Below, in pieces: positions 45,217 to 56,237 of a stretch of 64,000 bases of DNA. The notes under the pieces were generated by a model. That model ran no database searches. It was not told the DNA's origin and was given only the letters and a program-made list of their open reading frames with translations. Location of the stretch: the NCBI RefSeq assembly GCF_947503705.1, contig NZ_CANNES010000002.1, positions 248,001 through 312,000 of the forward strand. The letters are read 5' to 3'. The position numbers were made by a program, and so were the translations under genes. Numbering within the stretch: the stretch's first letter is position 1; each line of letters opens with the position of its first letter. The stretch is from an uncultured Tateyamaria sp. GTDB taxonomy: Bacteria; Pseudomonadota; Alphaproteobacteria; Rhodobacterales; Rhodobacteraceae.

Positions 45217-46191
45217 TTATTCAGTGGCGCGCGCCATATCGACCAGGGATGCCATATCGGGGTTGGCCGCCAGGTAGTCAGCATAGACCGCATCCATTGC
45301 AGATTGGAACGGTGCTTTGTCGGCAATCTCGTTCACCTTGATCCCCGCCGCTTCCACGTCTGCGCGGGCCTGCTCTGATCCGACAGCCCACAGTTCGCGC
45401 TGGTACAGGGCCGCTTCTTGGGCTGCACCGCGAACGGCCGCCTGCATGTCAGCCGACAGCGCGTTGAACTTGGTTGTGTTTACACAGATGCACTCAGGAA
45501 TGATCAGGTGCTCGGACAGCGAATAGTGCGAGGTCACCTCATAGTGACCAACGCTCTTGAACGAAGGGAAGTTGTTTTCCGCGCCGTCCACAACGCCGGT
45601 CTTCAGAGCCTGCTGCACTTCGGAGAAGGCCATGGGAGAAGGGTTGCCGCCCATTTCGGCGATCATCGCGGTGTAGAGGTCGTTGTTCATTACCCGGATC
45701 TTGAGGCCTTCAACATCCGCAGGTGTGTTGATCGGTTTCTGGGCATAGAACGACCGTGCCCCGGCATCAAACCACGCGAGCGGAAGAATGCCTGCCTCGC
45801 CCATCGCTCCGGCAACGACTGCGCCCGCATCGCCTTCCATGACCCGGAACATGTGCGGCACACTTTTGAAGATGAAGGGCAACGACACAAGGTTGGCCTC
45901 TTTGACCATCGGGCCGATGGGGCCGAGGTTGAAGTTGCCGATCTCGATCGCACCAATGCGGACCTGCTCGATCGCATCAGGTTGCGAGCCAAGGACACCG
46001 CCGTGGAACACGTCCACGGTCACTTCACCGCCCGTGGCCGTGTCGACCAGCTCGGCAAAGCGGTCCATCGCAGCAGTGTTCGGGTGGCCGTCATTGTGGA
46101 TGTTCCAGGCGCGCCAGCCGTCGGCGGACGCGGATGTTGCAATCAAAGCGACAGCCGTTGCAGCCGCTAAAAGCGATTTCGTGAAAGTCAT
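45217..46191 (-). CDS. dctP: TRAP transporter substrate-binding protein
   Basis: 324 residues with a signal peptide (MTFTKSLLAAATAVALIATSASA) and the DctP fold. The ligand arginine lies in the EGLKIRVMNND segment, and the signature SEVQQALKTGVVDGAENNFPSF is clear. The GAENN form is common in sugar-acid (uronate/aldonate) binding TRAP proteins, so a sugar acid is the best guess. The start follows a strong GGAGGAG site. It is the first gene of the operon and is divergent from the GntR regulator. Confidence 0.93.
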   Translation of the reverse strand: MTFTKSLLAAATAVALIATSASADGWRAWNIHNDGHPNTAAMDRFAELVDTATGGEVTVDVFHGGVLGSQPDAIEQVRIGAIEIGNFNLGPIGPMVKEANLVSLPFIFKSVPHMFRVMEGDAGAVVAGAMGEAGILPLAWFDAGARSFYAQKPINTPADVEGLKIRVMNNDLYTAMIAEMGGNPSPMAFSEVQQALKTGVVDGAENNFPSFKSVGHYEVTSHYSLSEHLIIPECICVNTTKFNALSADMQAAVRGAAQEAALYQRELWAVGSEQARADVEAAGIKVNEIADKAPFQSAMDAVYADYLAANPDMASLVDMARATE

Positions 46192-46513
46192 GGGTTCTCC
46201 TCCCCGTTTTATTTTGGACAGGATTTGGCTTTTGTTGATTAAGGGAGGCGGTGCGCACATTGCTTCCCACTTCCTCCCAGAGCCAGAATCACTGATGGCA
46301 CCATAAGGAGACTAGTATCCAAGTTCTGTCAACAATTGCCTTCTAGGATGTCAGTTTGCTTGACAGCCACAAAGACACGTCTATGCATCTAATGCAGGTG
46401 GGCGATCAAAGCCGTGCAAAAACACCATAACGATTTTTACCCTGATTTCATAAACTTACGCTGATATAGGTTACGGGAATCGGAACAACACAAGAGGGCT
46501 AGCGCAAGACATC
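46192..46513. other. Intergenic control region between dctP and the GntR gene
   Basis: 322 bp without a gene. It contains the inverted pair CTGTCAA (46326-46332) and TTGACAG (46360-46366), 27 bp apart, whose arms are also consensus -35 elements pointing outward to each gene. The remaining sequence near the gntR start (46430-46500) is AT-rich, with no further clear repeat. This is where the GntR protein should bind. Confidence 0.55.
46326..46387. promoter_or_regulatory. Divergent promoter pair with inverted TTGACA arms
   Basis: On the plus strand TTGACA (46360-46365) is followed after 16 bp by TATGCA (46382-46387), a plausible promoter for the GntR gene. On the minus strand TTGACA (46332-46327) faces dctP, though its -10 is unclear. 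The two arms form an inverted repeat that could also be the operator. Confidence 0.4.
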
Positions 46514-47182
46514 GTGGACGACTTTACCAGACGAACGACAACAGATGCCGTCTATGAAAAGCTGCATGACGAGATTGTTTCGCTCCAGATTCTGCCCGGC
46601 ACCAAGCTGTCGGAAACAGAAGTCGCGCGTCGATTTGGCGTGTCGCGCCAACCTGTCCGCAACGCCTTTACCAAGCTTGGGAACGAAGACCTGCTGGTGA
46701 TCCGCCCGCAAAAAGCGACCGAAGTGCGTGGCTTTTCAATGGAACGGGTGGAGCTTGCCCGGCTCGTTCGCCTGGCCGTCGAGCTAGAGATCGTGCACCG
46801 CGCAGTCGAGGTTTGGGACGCACTGCGCGAGGCAAAACTGGCCGAAAACATCGCCTTACAAGAGCAGGCCATTGCAGACGGCGATCTGACTACCTTTCAT
46901 GCGCTGGATTATGATTTTCACAAACTGATCTACGAGCTCAGCGGCAATCCACTTGCCTTTGATGTGATGTTGGAATGCAAACAGAAAGTCGACCGTCTGT
47001 GCCTGCTCAGTCTTGGCAAGGCGAGCGAGGCCGGCGCAATCCTCGCCGATCACCGCAACATCGCAACTGGGTTGGCGTCCGGCAGTCTGGAGCAGGCGCA
47101 AGGTTCCATGCGAAAACACCTGTCTCGCCTCGACGAGACGATCGCCTTTATTCACAAAACGCATCCCGACTACTTTGAATAG
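46514..47182 (+). CDS. GntR-family (FCD-domain) transcriptional regulator
   Basis: 222 residues from GTG 46514. The N-terminal winged helix shows AVYEKLHDEIVSLQILPGTKL and the helix-turn-helix ETEVARRFGVSRQPVRNAFTKL. The C-terminal all-helical FCD ligand domain has metal-site histidines (ALDYDFHKLIYEL, ADHRNI, MRKHLSRL). Ligands are usually small organic acids. Divergence from the TRAP operon makes it the likely local regulator, and autoregulation is plausible. Confidence 0.92.
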   Translation: MDDFTRRTTTDAVYEKLHDEIVSLQILPGTKLSETEVARRFGVSRQPVRNAFTKLGNEDLLVIRPQKATEVRGFSMERVELARLVRLAVELEIVHRAVEVWDALREAKLAENIALQEQAIADGDLTTFHALDYDFHKLIYELSGNPLAFDVMLECKQKVDRLCLLSLGKASEAGAILADHRNIATGLASGSLEQAQGSMRKHLSRLDETIAFIHKTHPDYFE

Positions 47183-47195
47183 GGCTGCGCGCCTG

Positions 47196-47711
47196 TCAGG
47201 CCGTACCCCGTTCAGGCCGGTCATTGGTGATGTTGAAAATCATACCGTCCAGCAACTCTTCGAGGTCAGGACGCGCCGCCGGGCCATTCGAAATATCGAC
47301 CAACATCAGCGTTCCGTTCGGGCGAATGGCAAAGGCCCCCGGCTCTGCAAACAGGCTGTCTGTTTCAGCCTCTGACAACGGCTCAGAGACATAAAGCCCA
47401 AGGGCACGCATCTGTGCTTCGCTCATGCCGTAACACAGGTCAAAATCCAATCCGAACTCGGCCTTATCTGCCATTGCCTTGGCCTCGGTGTCGGCGGACA
47501 CAACCGCAACATCCATGATCTCTTGCCAGTCTGCCAGAACCGCATTCAGTTTGTTGAGGAACCGTTTGCAGCGGGGGCAGTGGCGGCCCCGGTAGACGAA
47601 CAGCATGGTCCAACGATCCTTGGTCTGACCAATAGTGATCGGGTCATCGCCCCCTGCCACGGCAAAGGTCATTTCCGCGATCTTTGCGCCCACATTTGGT
47701 CTGGCTGTCAT
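47196..47711 (-). CDS. Peroxiredoxin-like (AhpC/TSA) protein
   Basis: 171 residues of a cytoplasmic thioredoxin-fold protein. The first strand and active-site region are WTMLFVYRGRHCPRCKRFLN, giving a CPRC motif where peroxiredoxins place TxxC. This belongs to the 'redoxin/peroxiredoxin-like' family. It could act as a peroxidase or disulfide reductase. It ends 13 bp from the GntR gene on the opposite strand and lies downstream of hisG in the same direction, but is probably independent. Confidence 0.82.
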   Translation of the reverse strand: MTARPNVGAKIAEMTFAVAGGDDPITIGQTKDRWTMLFVYRGRHCPRCKRFLNKLNAVLADWQEIMDVAVVSADTEAKAMADKAEFGLDFDLCYGMSEAQMRALGLYVSEPLSEAETDSLFAEPGAFAIRPNGTLMLVDISNGPAARPDLEELLDGMIFNITNDRPERGTA

Positions 47712-47770
47712 AACCGGTTCATCCTCTGCAACGTTGAACGCACCCTATGCCCAGCCCATAGATCACGCAA

Positions 47771-48460
47771 CTAGCGCAACCGTTCGAGCAAGCCGCGCAA
47801 AATCTGCCGGTCTGCGTCGCTGACCTCCGCCACCCGGCTCCGCCAGAGTGTCGCCTGGCTGGCCAGGATCAACCCATCGGACAAAACCTTGAGGTGATTG
47901 GCCCGCAAGGTCTCTCCGCTCGACGTGATGTCGGCAATGGCCTCGGCCGTCTCGTTCGCGACCGTCCCTTCGGTCGCGCCTTGGCTGTCGACCAGTGCAT
48001 AATCCGCCACACCTGCATCGCGCAGGAAATCCCGCACCAGCCGGTGGTATTTCGTGGCAATCCGTAACCGAAACCCATGGCGGGCGCGAAACACCGCCGC
48101 CACTGCATCCAGATCTTCGGTCAGGTCCACATCCACCCACCCTTGCGGGACTGCCAGGATCAGGTCGGCATGGCCAAACCCCATTTCGGCCACCGGCTCG
48201 ACCTGCTGTTCCCAACGAGGTAGTTTTTCATGCACAAGATCGGTGCCCGTCACCCCCAGATGGATGCGACCCGCCGCCAATTCACGTGGCATTTCGCCTG
48301 CCGACAACAGCACCAAGGATACACAATCGACACCCGACACTTCGCCTGCATATTCGCGGTCAGATCCGGTACGCGACAAATGCACCCCGCGTTTTGCAAA
48401 CCATTCAAACGTCTTTTCCATCAGCCGTCCCTTGGACGGCACGCCAAGTTTGACGGTCAT
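47771..48460 (-). CDS. hisG: ATP phosphoribosyltransferase, short form
   Basis: 229 residues. It catalyses the first step of histidine synthesis. This is the short form that lacks the C-terminal regulatory domain and needs HisZ: KLGVPSKGRLMEKTFEWFAKRG at the N-terminus, DLVHEKLPRW, and the phosphate-binding segment VDSQGATEGTVANETAEAI. It overlaps hisZ by 4 bp (ATGA), consistent with stoichiometric production. Confidence 0.96.
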   Translation of the reverse strand: MTVKLGVPSKGRLMEKTFEWFAKRGVHLSRTGSDREYAGEVSGVDCVSLVLLSAGEMPRELAAGRIHLGVTGTDLVHEKLPRWEQQVEPVAEMGFGHADLILAVPQGWVDVDLTEDLDAVAAVFRARHGFRLRIATKYHRLVRDFLRDAGVADYALVDSQGATEGTVANETAEAIADITSSGETLRANHLKVLSDGLILASQATLWRSRVAEVSDADRQILRGLLERLR

Positions 48461-49527
48461 GATGCAGCCTCCAACTGGGCCACAAGGCCGGGGCGCAGAA
48501 CACCACCCACAGCCGGGATTTCCTGGCCGTTGCCAAGTCGACGGGTCAGCGCGTCATAACGCCCGCCACTGGCAATCGCAGGCAGGTCAGGCCGCGCCTC
48601 GGCATAAAGGCCAAAGACAAAGCCATCGTAATATTCCATCGAGGTGCGGCCAAAGCTGGTCTCGAAGCCCAGTTGATCCACATCCACACCGCGTTTAGCC
48701 AAGGCGTCAATGCGTTGATCAACCCGGCGGACGGCTGGGACAATGGCAGGTAGATCAGCACTCAGGTTGCGCAACTGCTGCACGGCAAAAGGCAAGGTTT
48801 CACGCACCGCCAACAAAGCATCCAAGCTGTCCATCTCGGCGGCGCTGATTGGCGGTTCCTGAGCGTCGGCGCGCAGGGCTGCAATCCGGTCGTCGATCTC
48901 AGTCTGCGTGCGCATACCAGTCAATGGCGCCTCATTGGGCACGTCGCCCGCAAGCAGTGCCGCGCGGCTTGATGGCAAAGGCGCGCGGCCCGCAAAACGG
49001 TCAAGCAGGGCCCGAAACCGGCGCGGTCGCCAGATGTGACGGCGCAACGCCTCCTTACGTCGATCCGTGGTCCGAAGCCCGTCGACGGCGGCCAGCAAAA
49101 TGCCGATATCGCCCGTAGCCGCGCGCAAATCCAGATGGGTCACCGCCTGGGAAATCAGGGCAAACACCTCCGCGTCCGCGGCCGCAGGGTCGGCACGGTC
49201 AAAGACCTCATAACCCGTTTGCAGATACTCATTGGCGCGGTCCGGGTCGTCTTCCTGGCGGCGAAACACCTCGCCCGCATAGGTGTAGCGCGCCGGTTCC
49301 GCCCCGTGCGCCATATGCATCTGTACCACCGGCACCGTGAAATCAGGTCGCAGCATTTGCTCGCCCCGCAACGCATCGCTGGTCACGTAGGCCCGCGCGC
49401 GGATGTCCTCGCCATATAGGTCCAAGAGCAGTTCGGCCGACTGCAGAATAGGTGGTTCCACGATTACGCCACCCTGCGCCACAAAGCCGTCGCGCAGGGC
49501 CAGTGCCCGGGTCCGCGCATCGGTCAT
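48457..49527 (-). CDS. hisZ: ATP phosphoribosyltransferase regulatory subunit
   Basis: 356-residue histidyl-tRNA-synthetase paralogue that activates short HisG and mediates histidine feedback. It has the class II core ([14 protein letters not shown] in motif 2 position and a late [14 protein letters not shown]), but lacks a full tRNA-charging active site. The ATG at 49527 overlaps the hisS stop (ATGA); a frame from 49602 is rejected. Gene order hisS-hisZ-hisG suggests one operon with coupled translation. Confidence 0.94.
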   Translation of the reverse strand: MTDARTRALALRDGFVAQGGVIVEPPILQSAELLLDLYGEDIRARAYVTSDALRGEQMLRPDFTVPVVQMHMAHGAEPARYTYAGEVFRRQEDDPDRANEYLQTGYEVFDRADPAAADAEVFALISQAVTHLDLRAATGDIGILLAAVDGLRTTDRRKEALRRHIWRPRRFRALLDRFAGRAPLPSSRAALLAGDVPNEAPLTGMRTQTEIDDRIAALRADAQEPPISAAEMDSLDALLAVRETLPFAVQQLRNLSADLPAIVPAVRRVDQRIDALAKRGVDVDQLGFETSFGRTSMEYYDGFVFGLYAEARPDLPAIASGGRYDALTRRLGNGQEIPAVGGVLRPGLVAQLEAAS

Positions 49528-50999
49528 TGGTCGAGGATCTCGCGCACTTTGGCCAGCATCTGATCGCGGGGCACTTCGAACTGGCTGGGCCGGTCTTTCC
49601 ATTCGTCATGGGTCGCGGTTTCGGCGATCTTGGCCCCGAGGATCAGGTCCTTGATCTGCACCACCCCGCGTTCCTTTTCGTCGCCACCTTCGATGATGGC
49701 AATCGGGCTGCCGCGCTTGTCCGCGTATTTCAACTGGTTGCCAAAGTTCTTGGGGTTGCCGAGATAGACTTCGGCCCGGATGCCCGCCTGCCGCAACTCG
49801 GCCACCATAGCCTGATAGTCGGCCATACGGTCACGGTCCATCACGGTGACAACGACGGGGCCTGCCGCCTCTGCGCCCGACCGACCGGTTGCGCGCAGTG
49901 CGGCAAGCAAGCGGTCTACGCCAATGGAAATGCCTGTTGCCGGCACTTCCTGCCCGGTAAAGCGCTTGACCAGATCGTCATACCGCCCGCCGCCTGCGAC
50001 CGAACCAAAGTTGCGCGGACGGCCCTTTTCATCTTTGACTTCAAAAGTCAGCTCGGCCTCATAGACGGGACCTGTGTAGTAGCCAAGGCCGCGCACAACA
50101 GACGGGTCGATAATGATGCGATCAGGGCCATAGCCCGCAGCATCCAGCAGCGCCGCAATCTCTTCCAACTCGTCCACGCCCTTGCTGCCAACGTCAGAGC
50201 CTGACACCAGTTCGCGCAACCGCGCGACAGTAGCAGCACCGGTATCCCGCTTGGCCTCCATAAAGCCCATCACGATGTCAGCTTGCGCGTCGCCAAGACC
50301 GGCACCATCGGTGAAATCACCGCTTTCGTCCTTGCGGCCTGCACCCAGCAACGCATGCACGCCGTCAGGACCCAGGCGATCCAGCTTGTCGATGGCCCGC
50401 AGAACGATGCCGCGCTCGGCCTCTTTGTCGTCGCCCGCGAGGCCCGCAACCTCCATCACGCCGTTCAAAACCTTGCGGTTGTTAATGCGGATCACATAGT
50501 CGCCACGGGCAATGCCCACGGCTTCCAACGTGTCGGACAGCATCGCACAAATCTCGGCATCTGCAGCCATGGACGCTGATCCAACCGTGTCTGCATCACA
50601 TTGATAAAACTGGCGAAACCGGCCCGGACCCGGCTTTTCATTGCGCCAAACCGGGCCCATCGTATAGCGGCGATAAGGGCTGGGCAGATCATTGCGGTGC
50701 TGGGCATAGACGCGGGCCAAAGGGGCCGTCATGTCATAGCGCAGCGCCAGCCAATCGCCATCCTCCTCCTGCCAGGCAAAGACACCCTCGTTCGGGCGAT
50801 CCACATCGGGCAGAAACTTGCCCAGCGCCTCGACGGTCTCGACCGCACTCGATTCCAGCGCATCAAAACCATAGCGATGATAGACCCCGGCAATCGCGCG
50901 CAGCATCTCTGCACGCTCGGTCACATCCTTGCCGAAATAGTCGGCAAATCCCTTGGGCGTCTGCGCCTTGGGGCGGGGGGTCTTCTTGGGCTTGGCCAT
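49524..50999 (-). CDS. hisS: Histidyl-tRNA synthetase
   Basis: 491 residues, class II synthetase. Motif 2 is visible in [28 protein letters not shown], the histidine-specific loop in [13 protein letters not shown] and motif 3 in [17 protein letters not shown]-terminal anticodon domain follows ([22 protein letters not shown]). A Lys/Pro-rich start ([16 protein letters not shown]) is slightly longer than in E. coli. It is the first gene of the histidine operon and divergent from slyX. Confidence 0.97.
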   Translation of the reverse strand: MAKPKKTPRPKAQTPKGFADYFGKDVTERAEMLRAIAGVYHRYGFDALESSAVETVEALGKFLPDVDRPNEGVFAWQEEDGDWLALRYDMTAPLARVYAQHRNDLPSPYRRYTMGPVWRNEKPGPGRFRQFYQCDADTVGSASMAADAEICAMLSDTLEAVGIARGDYVIRINNRKVLNGVMEVAGLAGDDKEAERGIVLRAIDKLDRLGPDGVHALLGAGRKDESGDFTDGAGLGDAQADIVMGFMEAKRDTGAATVARLRELVSGSDVGSKGVDELEEIAALLDAAGYGPDRIIIDPSVVRGLGYYTGPVYEAELTFEVKDEKGRPRNFGSVAGGGRYDDLVKRFTGQEVPATGISIGVDRLLAALRATGRSGAEAAGPVVVTVMDRDRMADYQAMVAELRQAGIRAEVYLGNPKNFGNQLKYADKRGSPIAIIEGGDEKERGVVQIKDLILGAKIAETATHDEWKDRPSQFEVPRDQMLAKVREILDQ

Positions 51000-51116
51000 C
51001 GTGCCACTCCGTTTGATACACGGGCGCGGGATAGCCTAGGCAGTGACGCGGGGCAAGGCGCACGTCGGGCTTGTCAGGGGCTGCGCAATGGCCCACATGA
51101 CGGGCAGGAGGCTGAT

Positions 51117-51311
51117 ATGCAAAAGCTCGAAGAACAGATCGCCCATCTGACCCGCACCGTCGATGACCTGTCAGAGATCGTGGCGCGCCAAGAAGGCGAG
51201 ATTGCCATTCTGACCCGGCGTGTCCAATTGCTGATGGAGCGCGAAGGCGCGCGCGAGGCCCAAGGGGGTGGCGGCGTTGTGGTTGGGGACGAACGTCCAC
51301 CGCACTACTGA
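51117..51311 (+). CDS. slyX: SlyX-like small protein
   Basis: 64 residues, essentially one coiled coil (QKLEEQIAHLTRTVDDLSEIV...EIAILTRRVQLLMERE) plus the characteristic C-terminal DERPPHY tail. The ATG at 51117 follows CAGGAGG. SlyX proteins are widespread with no settled function. It is divergent from hisS, and convergent with the lipoprotein gene ending 51364. The longer upstream frame through the hisS antisense region is not coding. Confidence 0.93.
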   Translation: MQKLEEQIAHLTRTVDDLSEIVARQEGEIAILTRRVQLLMEREGAREAQGGGGVVVGDERPPHY

Positions 51312-51363
51312 GTGCTTTGACAGATGTGCGAGTTGACAGTCCGGGAGCCTCAAATCGCGCAGA

Positions 51364-52407
51364 CTATGGTGTTTTCAAAGCGGCGGCTAAAACGACGCCT
51401 TCGTGCAACAGCATATCCGCCCAGCGCGCGTTTTCCTCGAAACGCTCGTAGGCGCTCACAAACACTGTCGTTTGTTCAAGCCGATCCACCCGTGTGCCGC
51501 AAGGCTTGGATTTGCCAACGCGGCATATCCGGGATTTGACCTTTTCGTAGGCTTTGTCCGTCGTCGAATAGGGATACTCCTTGGCCGGTAGCCCATAACG
51601 CAGTTGTTCGTGCATCTGTGGCGTGCCGAAAAGCGCGAGGGCAGCCGTGAACTGACGCGGGCAATGGTCGGTAAAACCCGTCACATAAAAAGTGCGCGGC
51701 ATGTCCCCGTCCGGCACCGTGTCATAAAGCTTGTAGCTGGCTCCCTTACGTGCCGCTTGGGCGACCAGTTTACCAAGCTTCTCGCCACGTGCCTCACACA
51801 CCCGTGCGATCTCGCCAAAGGGGATGACGGCTCCGAAAGACACATCGGCCGTATCGACGCCTCTGACCTCATCCTTGCGCGGCGCGACCAAATTCAACAG
51901 GCCCCGCGGCCTTGGGTCGGGGGTTGGCTCGGCCACAGCTTCAATAACGGAACTTTCCGGGGTTTCCAAAGCCAGGACCAAGACCGGAACACTCGCAGTC
52001 ACGACCTCTTCCCCTGCGTCGATGGCCGCCTGTGAAGCAGCGGCGCGGCGCAGCCATCCCAATACACTTTTGGGCCGTTTTGGTTCTGCAACAGTTTCGG
52101 CCAGCGGCTCTGCGGTCGGGCTTTCGAGTGACATGGCCACCGCTGCCCCGACAGCATCCGCAGCTTCATCTGTTGGCACGGCATCATGCGCAGAGAGGGC
52201 GCTCGCATCGGGCGCCGGTTCAGACCGGCGAAAGAGGCCCGCGAAAATCGGCCGATCAGCGCTCACTTCTTCGGGTGGCGCCAAGACGCTTCGGGTGCTG
52301 TCGGCGGGTACAAAATCGGCGTCGGTCACTTGCTCGACCCCGGCAAGCGGATCGCCGCAGCCTGCCAGCACCGCCATCAGCGGCACAATGATCCACCCCT
52401 TGCGCAT
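51364..52407 (-). CDS. Lipoprotein of unknown function
   Basis: 347 residues. A short signal peptide with lipobox LAGC places the lipidated cysteine at about residue 17. The next ~190 residues are Ala/Glu/Pro-rich and probably disordered. The C-terminal ~150 residues form a compact domain with cysteines (VCEARGEKLG, TDHCPRQFTAALALFG, RICRVGKSKPCGTRVD). It is recurrent in Rhodobacteraceae as a hypothetical. GGAGG about ten bases upstream fixes the ATG at 52407 rather than 52434. It is downstream of dnaE on the same strand. Confidence 0.72.
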   Translation of the reverse strand: MRKGWIIVPLMAVLAGCGDPLAGVEQVTDADFVPADSTRSVLAPPEEVSADRPIFAGLFRRSEPAPDASALSAHDAVPTDEAADAVGAAVAMSLESPTAEPLAETVAEPKRPKSVLGWLRRAAASQAAIDAGEEVVTASVPVLVLALETPESSVIEAVAEPTPDPRPRGLLNLVAPRKDEVRGVDTADVSFGAVIPFGEIARVCEARGEKLGKLVAQAARKGASYKLYDTVPDGDMPRTFYVTGFTDHCPRQFTAALALFGTPQMHEQLRYGLPAKEYPYSTTDKAYEKVKSRICRVGKSKPCGTRVDRLEQTTVFVSAYERFEENARWADMLLHEGVVLAAALKTP

Positions 52408-52500
52408 CCCGCGCGCCCTCCGTTCCCTCGACATTCGCTTTGGTAAACAAAGTCCTAACGGCTCGGATACGCCGCGTCCAGTTGGACGCCCCGAAGTGAG

Positions 52501-55500
52501 TTACAGATCGTGCACGTCAACGACGCCCGAGAGCGATTTGATCGCGCCTTTGATTTGCGGCGTTACCGGAAAATCGCCGCCCAGATCCATCTCGACCTCG
52601 CCCGGCAGACTGTCATCCATCAGGCATATGGTAATGGGCCCCCGCCCCGCGGCCTTGGCCGCTTGGCGTGCGCCGTCCAGGACCGACGCCACCGAGGCGA
52701 GCGCGGTTGGCTCATCCACGAAAATGCGCAGACCCATCCCTTCAACATCCGCCACGACCGTATCAATCGCCGCCACAGAGCGGCCCAACAGCTTGAGCTG
52801 ATCACTTTCCATCGTGGCCTCGACTGTGACGATCACCTTGTTGCCAGCCACCAGAATATCCTGGGCCTTTTCAAGACTGTCCGAGAATAGAGTGACCTCG
52901 AACGCGCCGGTTGTGTCGGACATCTGGCAAAAGGCAAATCGGTTACCGCGTGCCGACTTGCGGATTTGCAGACCCGCCACCACACCCGCCAGTTTGGCAA
53001 CCGACGGTTGGGTTTCGGCCTTGGCCGTCACCTCGTCCAGCGTGACGATCCCCTTGCGTTTCAGCGGCCCCATATAGTCGTCCAGCGGATGGCCAGAAAG
53101 ATAAAATCCCACGGCCTTGAACTCTTCACCCAGCCGTTCGGCAGGCAGCCAATCATCCACCGGCATCATGCGCGGTTCGGGCAGATCATCGCCCGCTTCG
53201 CCAAACAGAGACACTTGGTTGCTGGATTTCTGGTCATGCACCGCTGCCGAATAAGCGCCCAGCGCATCCAGCCCGTCAAAGACGCGCCGCCGGTTGGGAT
53301 CAAGCTGATCAAAAGCGCCTGCGCGCGCCAGCATCTCCAGTGGCCGCTTGCCAACCCGTTTCAAGTCAACCCGGCGCGCAAAATCAAACAAGTTTACAAA
53401 CGGCTTGTCGGGGCTGTTGGCATCCTCAGGATCAGACCTGCGGCCAGCAACCACCAGTCGCATCGCCTCAACGCCCACATTCTTCAGCGCGCCCAGCGCA
53501 TAGACCAGCGCGCCATCGGCAACCTTGAACGTCGCATCACTGCGGTTCACGCAAGGCGGCACATAGGGCAGTTCCAGCGCTTTGCGGACCTCTTCGAAAT
53601 ACACGGCGAGTTTGTCGGTCAGGTGGATATCGCAGTTCATGACGCCCGCCATGAACTCCACCGGGTGGTTCGCCTTGAGCCACGCCGTTTGATAGCTGAC
53701 GACGGCGTAGGCCGCCGCGTGGGATTTGTTGAAACCGTAGTTGGCGAACTTGTCCAGCAGGTTCCAGACCTCGATCGCCTTGGGTTCATCCACGCCGTTC
53801 TCAGCCGCCCCCTTGAGGAATTTGGGCCGCTCTGCGTCCATCGCCTCTTGAATCTTTTTCCCCATGGCGCGGCGCAACAGGTCCGCACCGCCAAGCGAAT
53901 AGCCCGCCATTTCCTGGGCAATCTGCATCACCTGTTCCTGGTAAACGATGATGCCCTGGGTTTCGTCCAGAATGTGGTCAATCGTCGGGTGTAGCTGCTC
54001 ACGCTCGGACAGCCCGTTTTTCACCTCGCAGAATTTCGGAATATTCTCCATCGGGCCGGGGCGATAAAGGGCCACAAGAGCGATGATGTCCTCGATGCAA
54101 TCCGGTTTCATCCGCTTGAGGGCATCAATCATGCCCGAGCTTTCCACCTGGAACACCGCAACCGTTTTGCCCGCCGCATAAAGCTTATAGGACGGTTCGT
54201 CATCCAGCGGGATGCCGCCAATGTCGTTCTCCATCCCGTCGGCAGGGGTATAGAGTTCGGTGCCATCCGCCGCGATATGCAGGGGGCGACCTGTGCCTAG
54301 GATCTGTTCGACCGCGTTCTGGATCACCGTCAGGGTTTTCAGGCCCAAAAAGTCAAACTTGACCAGCCCCGCCTGTTCCACCCATTTCATGTTGAACTGG
54401 GTGGCAGGCATGTCGGACCGCGGGTCTTGATAAAGCGGCACAAGCGCGTCCAGGGGCCGGTCGCCGATCACGACACCGGCGGCGTGGGTCGATGCGTTAC
54501 GCAACAAACCTTCGACCTGTTGGCCGTATTCCAACAGGCGGGCGACGACTTCCTCGTTGCGGGCTTCTTCACGCAGACGCGGCTCGTCCGTCAGGGCCTT
54601 TTCGATGCTGACGGGTTTCACGCCCTCGACGGGGATCAGCTTGGACAGCCGGTCCACCTGCCCGTAAGGCATCTGCAAAACACGGCCAATGTCGCGCACA
54701 GCGGCCTTTGACAAAAGCGCCCCAAAGGTGATGATCTGCCCCACCTTGTCGCGGCCGTATTTCTCCTGGACATAGCGGATGACTTCTTCCCGCCGGTCCA
54801 TGCAGAAATCGATGTCAAAGTCGGGCATGCTGACCCGTTCGGGGTTAAGGAAGCGTTCGAACAGCAGCGCGTATCGCAACGGATCAAGGTCAGTGACCGT
54901 CAGGGCATAGGCCACGAGACTGCCCGCACCAGACCCACGGCCCGGCCCCACCGGAATATTCTGTTCCTTGGCCCATTTGATGAAATCGGCCACGATCAGG
55001 AAGTAGCCCGGAAAGCCCATGCCCTCGATGATATCCAGTTCGAAATCCAGGCGCTTCTGGTACTCTTCCACGCTCGCCGCATGAGGGATAACCTTGAGCC
55101 GCTCGACCAGCCCAGCATTGGCCTGCTTGCGCAACTCTTCCACCTCGTCATCCGCAAACTTGGGCAGGATCGGGTCACGGCGATAGGCCATGAATGCGCA
55201 ACGGTGTGCAATTTCTACTGTATTCTCAATTGCTTCCGGCAAGTCCGCGAACAGAGCAACCATTTCGGATTGCGACTTGAAATAGTGTTGGGCGGTCAGG
55301 CGACGGCGCGGTTCCTGCTGATCGACATATGCGCCATCAGCGATGCAGATCAGCGCGTCATGGCTCTCATACATGTCGGCCTTGGGGAAATAGACATCAT
55401 TGGTGGCCACCAAAGGCAGGTCCATCACATAGGCCATCTCGACAAAGCCGCGTTCGGTCAGACGCTCGGCCTCGGGCTGGCCACCTTCGCCCGGGTGGCG

Positions 55501-56028
55501 CTGCAACTCGACATAAAGGCGGTCGTCAAAAGCGGCGGCCAAGCGATCCATCAGCACCTGCGCCGCAGGACGCTGTGCCGTCTGCAACAACTTGCCCACT
55601 GGCCCTTCCGGCCCGCCCGTCAAACAGATCACACCGGCCGAATGGCCCGCCAATTCCTCGACCGTGACATGGGGAAGCTCTGACCCCTCGCGCAGGTAGA
55701 GGCATGAGTTCAGCTTCATCAGGTTTTCATAGCCCGCCTCACTTTGGGCCAGCAGCACAACGGGGGCCGGGTCCTTTGGCCGCTCACCCGGACGGGGTAC
55801 AAGGTACTGCACATCGACCTGACAGCCGATGATTGGCTGCACGCCTGCGCCAGCCATACCCACCGAAAATTCAAGTGCCGCAAACATGTTGTTGGTGTCG
55901 GTCAGGGCGATGGCGGGCATGCCTGCCTTGCGCACGAGGTCGGGCAGCTTTTTGAGGCGCATGGCCCCTTCCAGCAGCGAATATTCGGAATGGGTGCGCA
56001 GGTGAATGAATCGGGGCGTATCTGACAT
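52501..56028 (-). CDS. dnaE: DNA polymerase III alpha subunit
   Basis: 1175 residues, typical for the replicative polymerase. The N-terminal PHP domain begins [17 protein letters not shown]. The catalytic palm carries [17 protein letters not shown] and [14 protein letters not shown], with the metal-binding aspartates. The helix-hairpin-helix and OB domains follow ([25 protein letters not shown] near residue 1020). Motifs are intact. It is divergent from xdhA with 209 bp between starts. Confidence 0.97.
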   Translation of the reverse strand: MSDTPRFIHLRTHSEYSLLEGAMRLKKLPDLVRKAGMPAIALTDTNNMFAALEFSVGMAGAGVQPIIGCQVDVQYLVPRPGERPKDPAPVVLLAQSEAGYENLMKLNSCLYLREGSELPHVTVEELAGHSAGVICLTGGPEGPVGKLLQTAQRPAAQVLMDRLAAAFDDRLYVELQRHPGEGGQPEAERLTERGFVEMAYVMDLPLVATNDVYFPKADMYESHDALICIADGAYVDQQEPRRRLTAQHYFKSQSEMVALFADLPEAIENTVEIAHRCAFMAYRRDPILPKFADDEVEELRKQANAGLVERLKVIPHAASVEEYQKRLDFELDIIEGMGFPGYFLIVADFIKWAKEQNIPVGPGRGSGAGSLVAYALTVTDLDPLRYALLFERFLNPERVSMPDFDIDFCMDRREEVIRYVQEKYGRDKVGQIITFGALLSKAAVRDIGRVLQMPYGQVDRLSKLIPVEGVKPVSIEKALTDEPRLREEARNEEVVARLLEYGQQVEGLLRNASTHAAGVVIGDRPLDALVPLYQDPRSDMPATQFNMKWVEQAGLVKFDFLGLKTLTVIQNAVEQILGTGRPLHIAADGTELYTPADGMENDIGGIPLDDEPSYKLYAAGKTVAVFQVESSGMIDALKRMKPDCIEDIIALVALYRPGPMENIPKFCEVKNGLSEREQLHPTIDHILDETQGIIVYQEQVMQIAQEMAGYSLGGADLLRRAMGKKIQEAMDAERPKFLKGAAENGVDEPKAIEVWNLLDKFANYGFNKSHAAAYAVVSYQTAWLKANHPVEFMAGVMNCDIHLTDKLAVYFEEVRKALELPYVPPCVNRSDATFKVADGALVYALGALKNVGVEAMRLVVAGRRSDPEDANSPDKPFVNLFDFARRVDLKRVGKRPLEMLARAGAFDQLDPNRRRVFDGLDALGAYSAAVHDQKSSNQVSLFGEAGDDLPEPRMMPVDDWLPAERLGEEFKAVGFYLSGHPLDDYMGPLKRKGIVTLDEVTAKAETQPSVAKLAGVVAGLQIRKSARGNRFAFCQMSDTTGAFEVTLFSDSLEKAQDILVAGNKVIVTVEATMESDQLKLLGRSVAAIDTVVADVEGMGLRIFVDEPTALASVASVLDGARQAAKAAGRGPITICLMDDSLPGEVEMDLGGDFPVTPQIKGAIKSLSGVVDVHDL

Positions 56029-56237
56029 GGCTCCAGCCTAAGCCCAGCCCGCCCCCATATCCAGTGGTGCCGCAAAGTTATGCACACCAAATCAGGCACG
56101 CCGCGTCGCGCGCGATGGCTATTGCCAAGACCCCGCACCCGCGCATAGCCTATTGGGCAACATGCCCGCGCCCACCTCTACGCCGCATCGAGGTCGCGCA
56201 GATGAACAGGGCTTTGGTACCGCGGCAGGTCACTCTC

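Noticed and set aside
51824-52801. 325-residue plus-strand frame opposite the lipoprotein and dnaE
   Set aside because: Ser/Thr-rich antisense frame crossing two unrelated genes.
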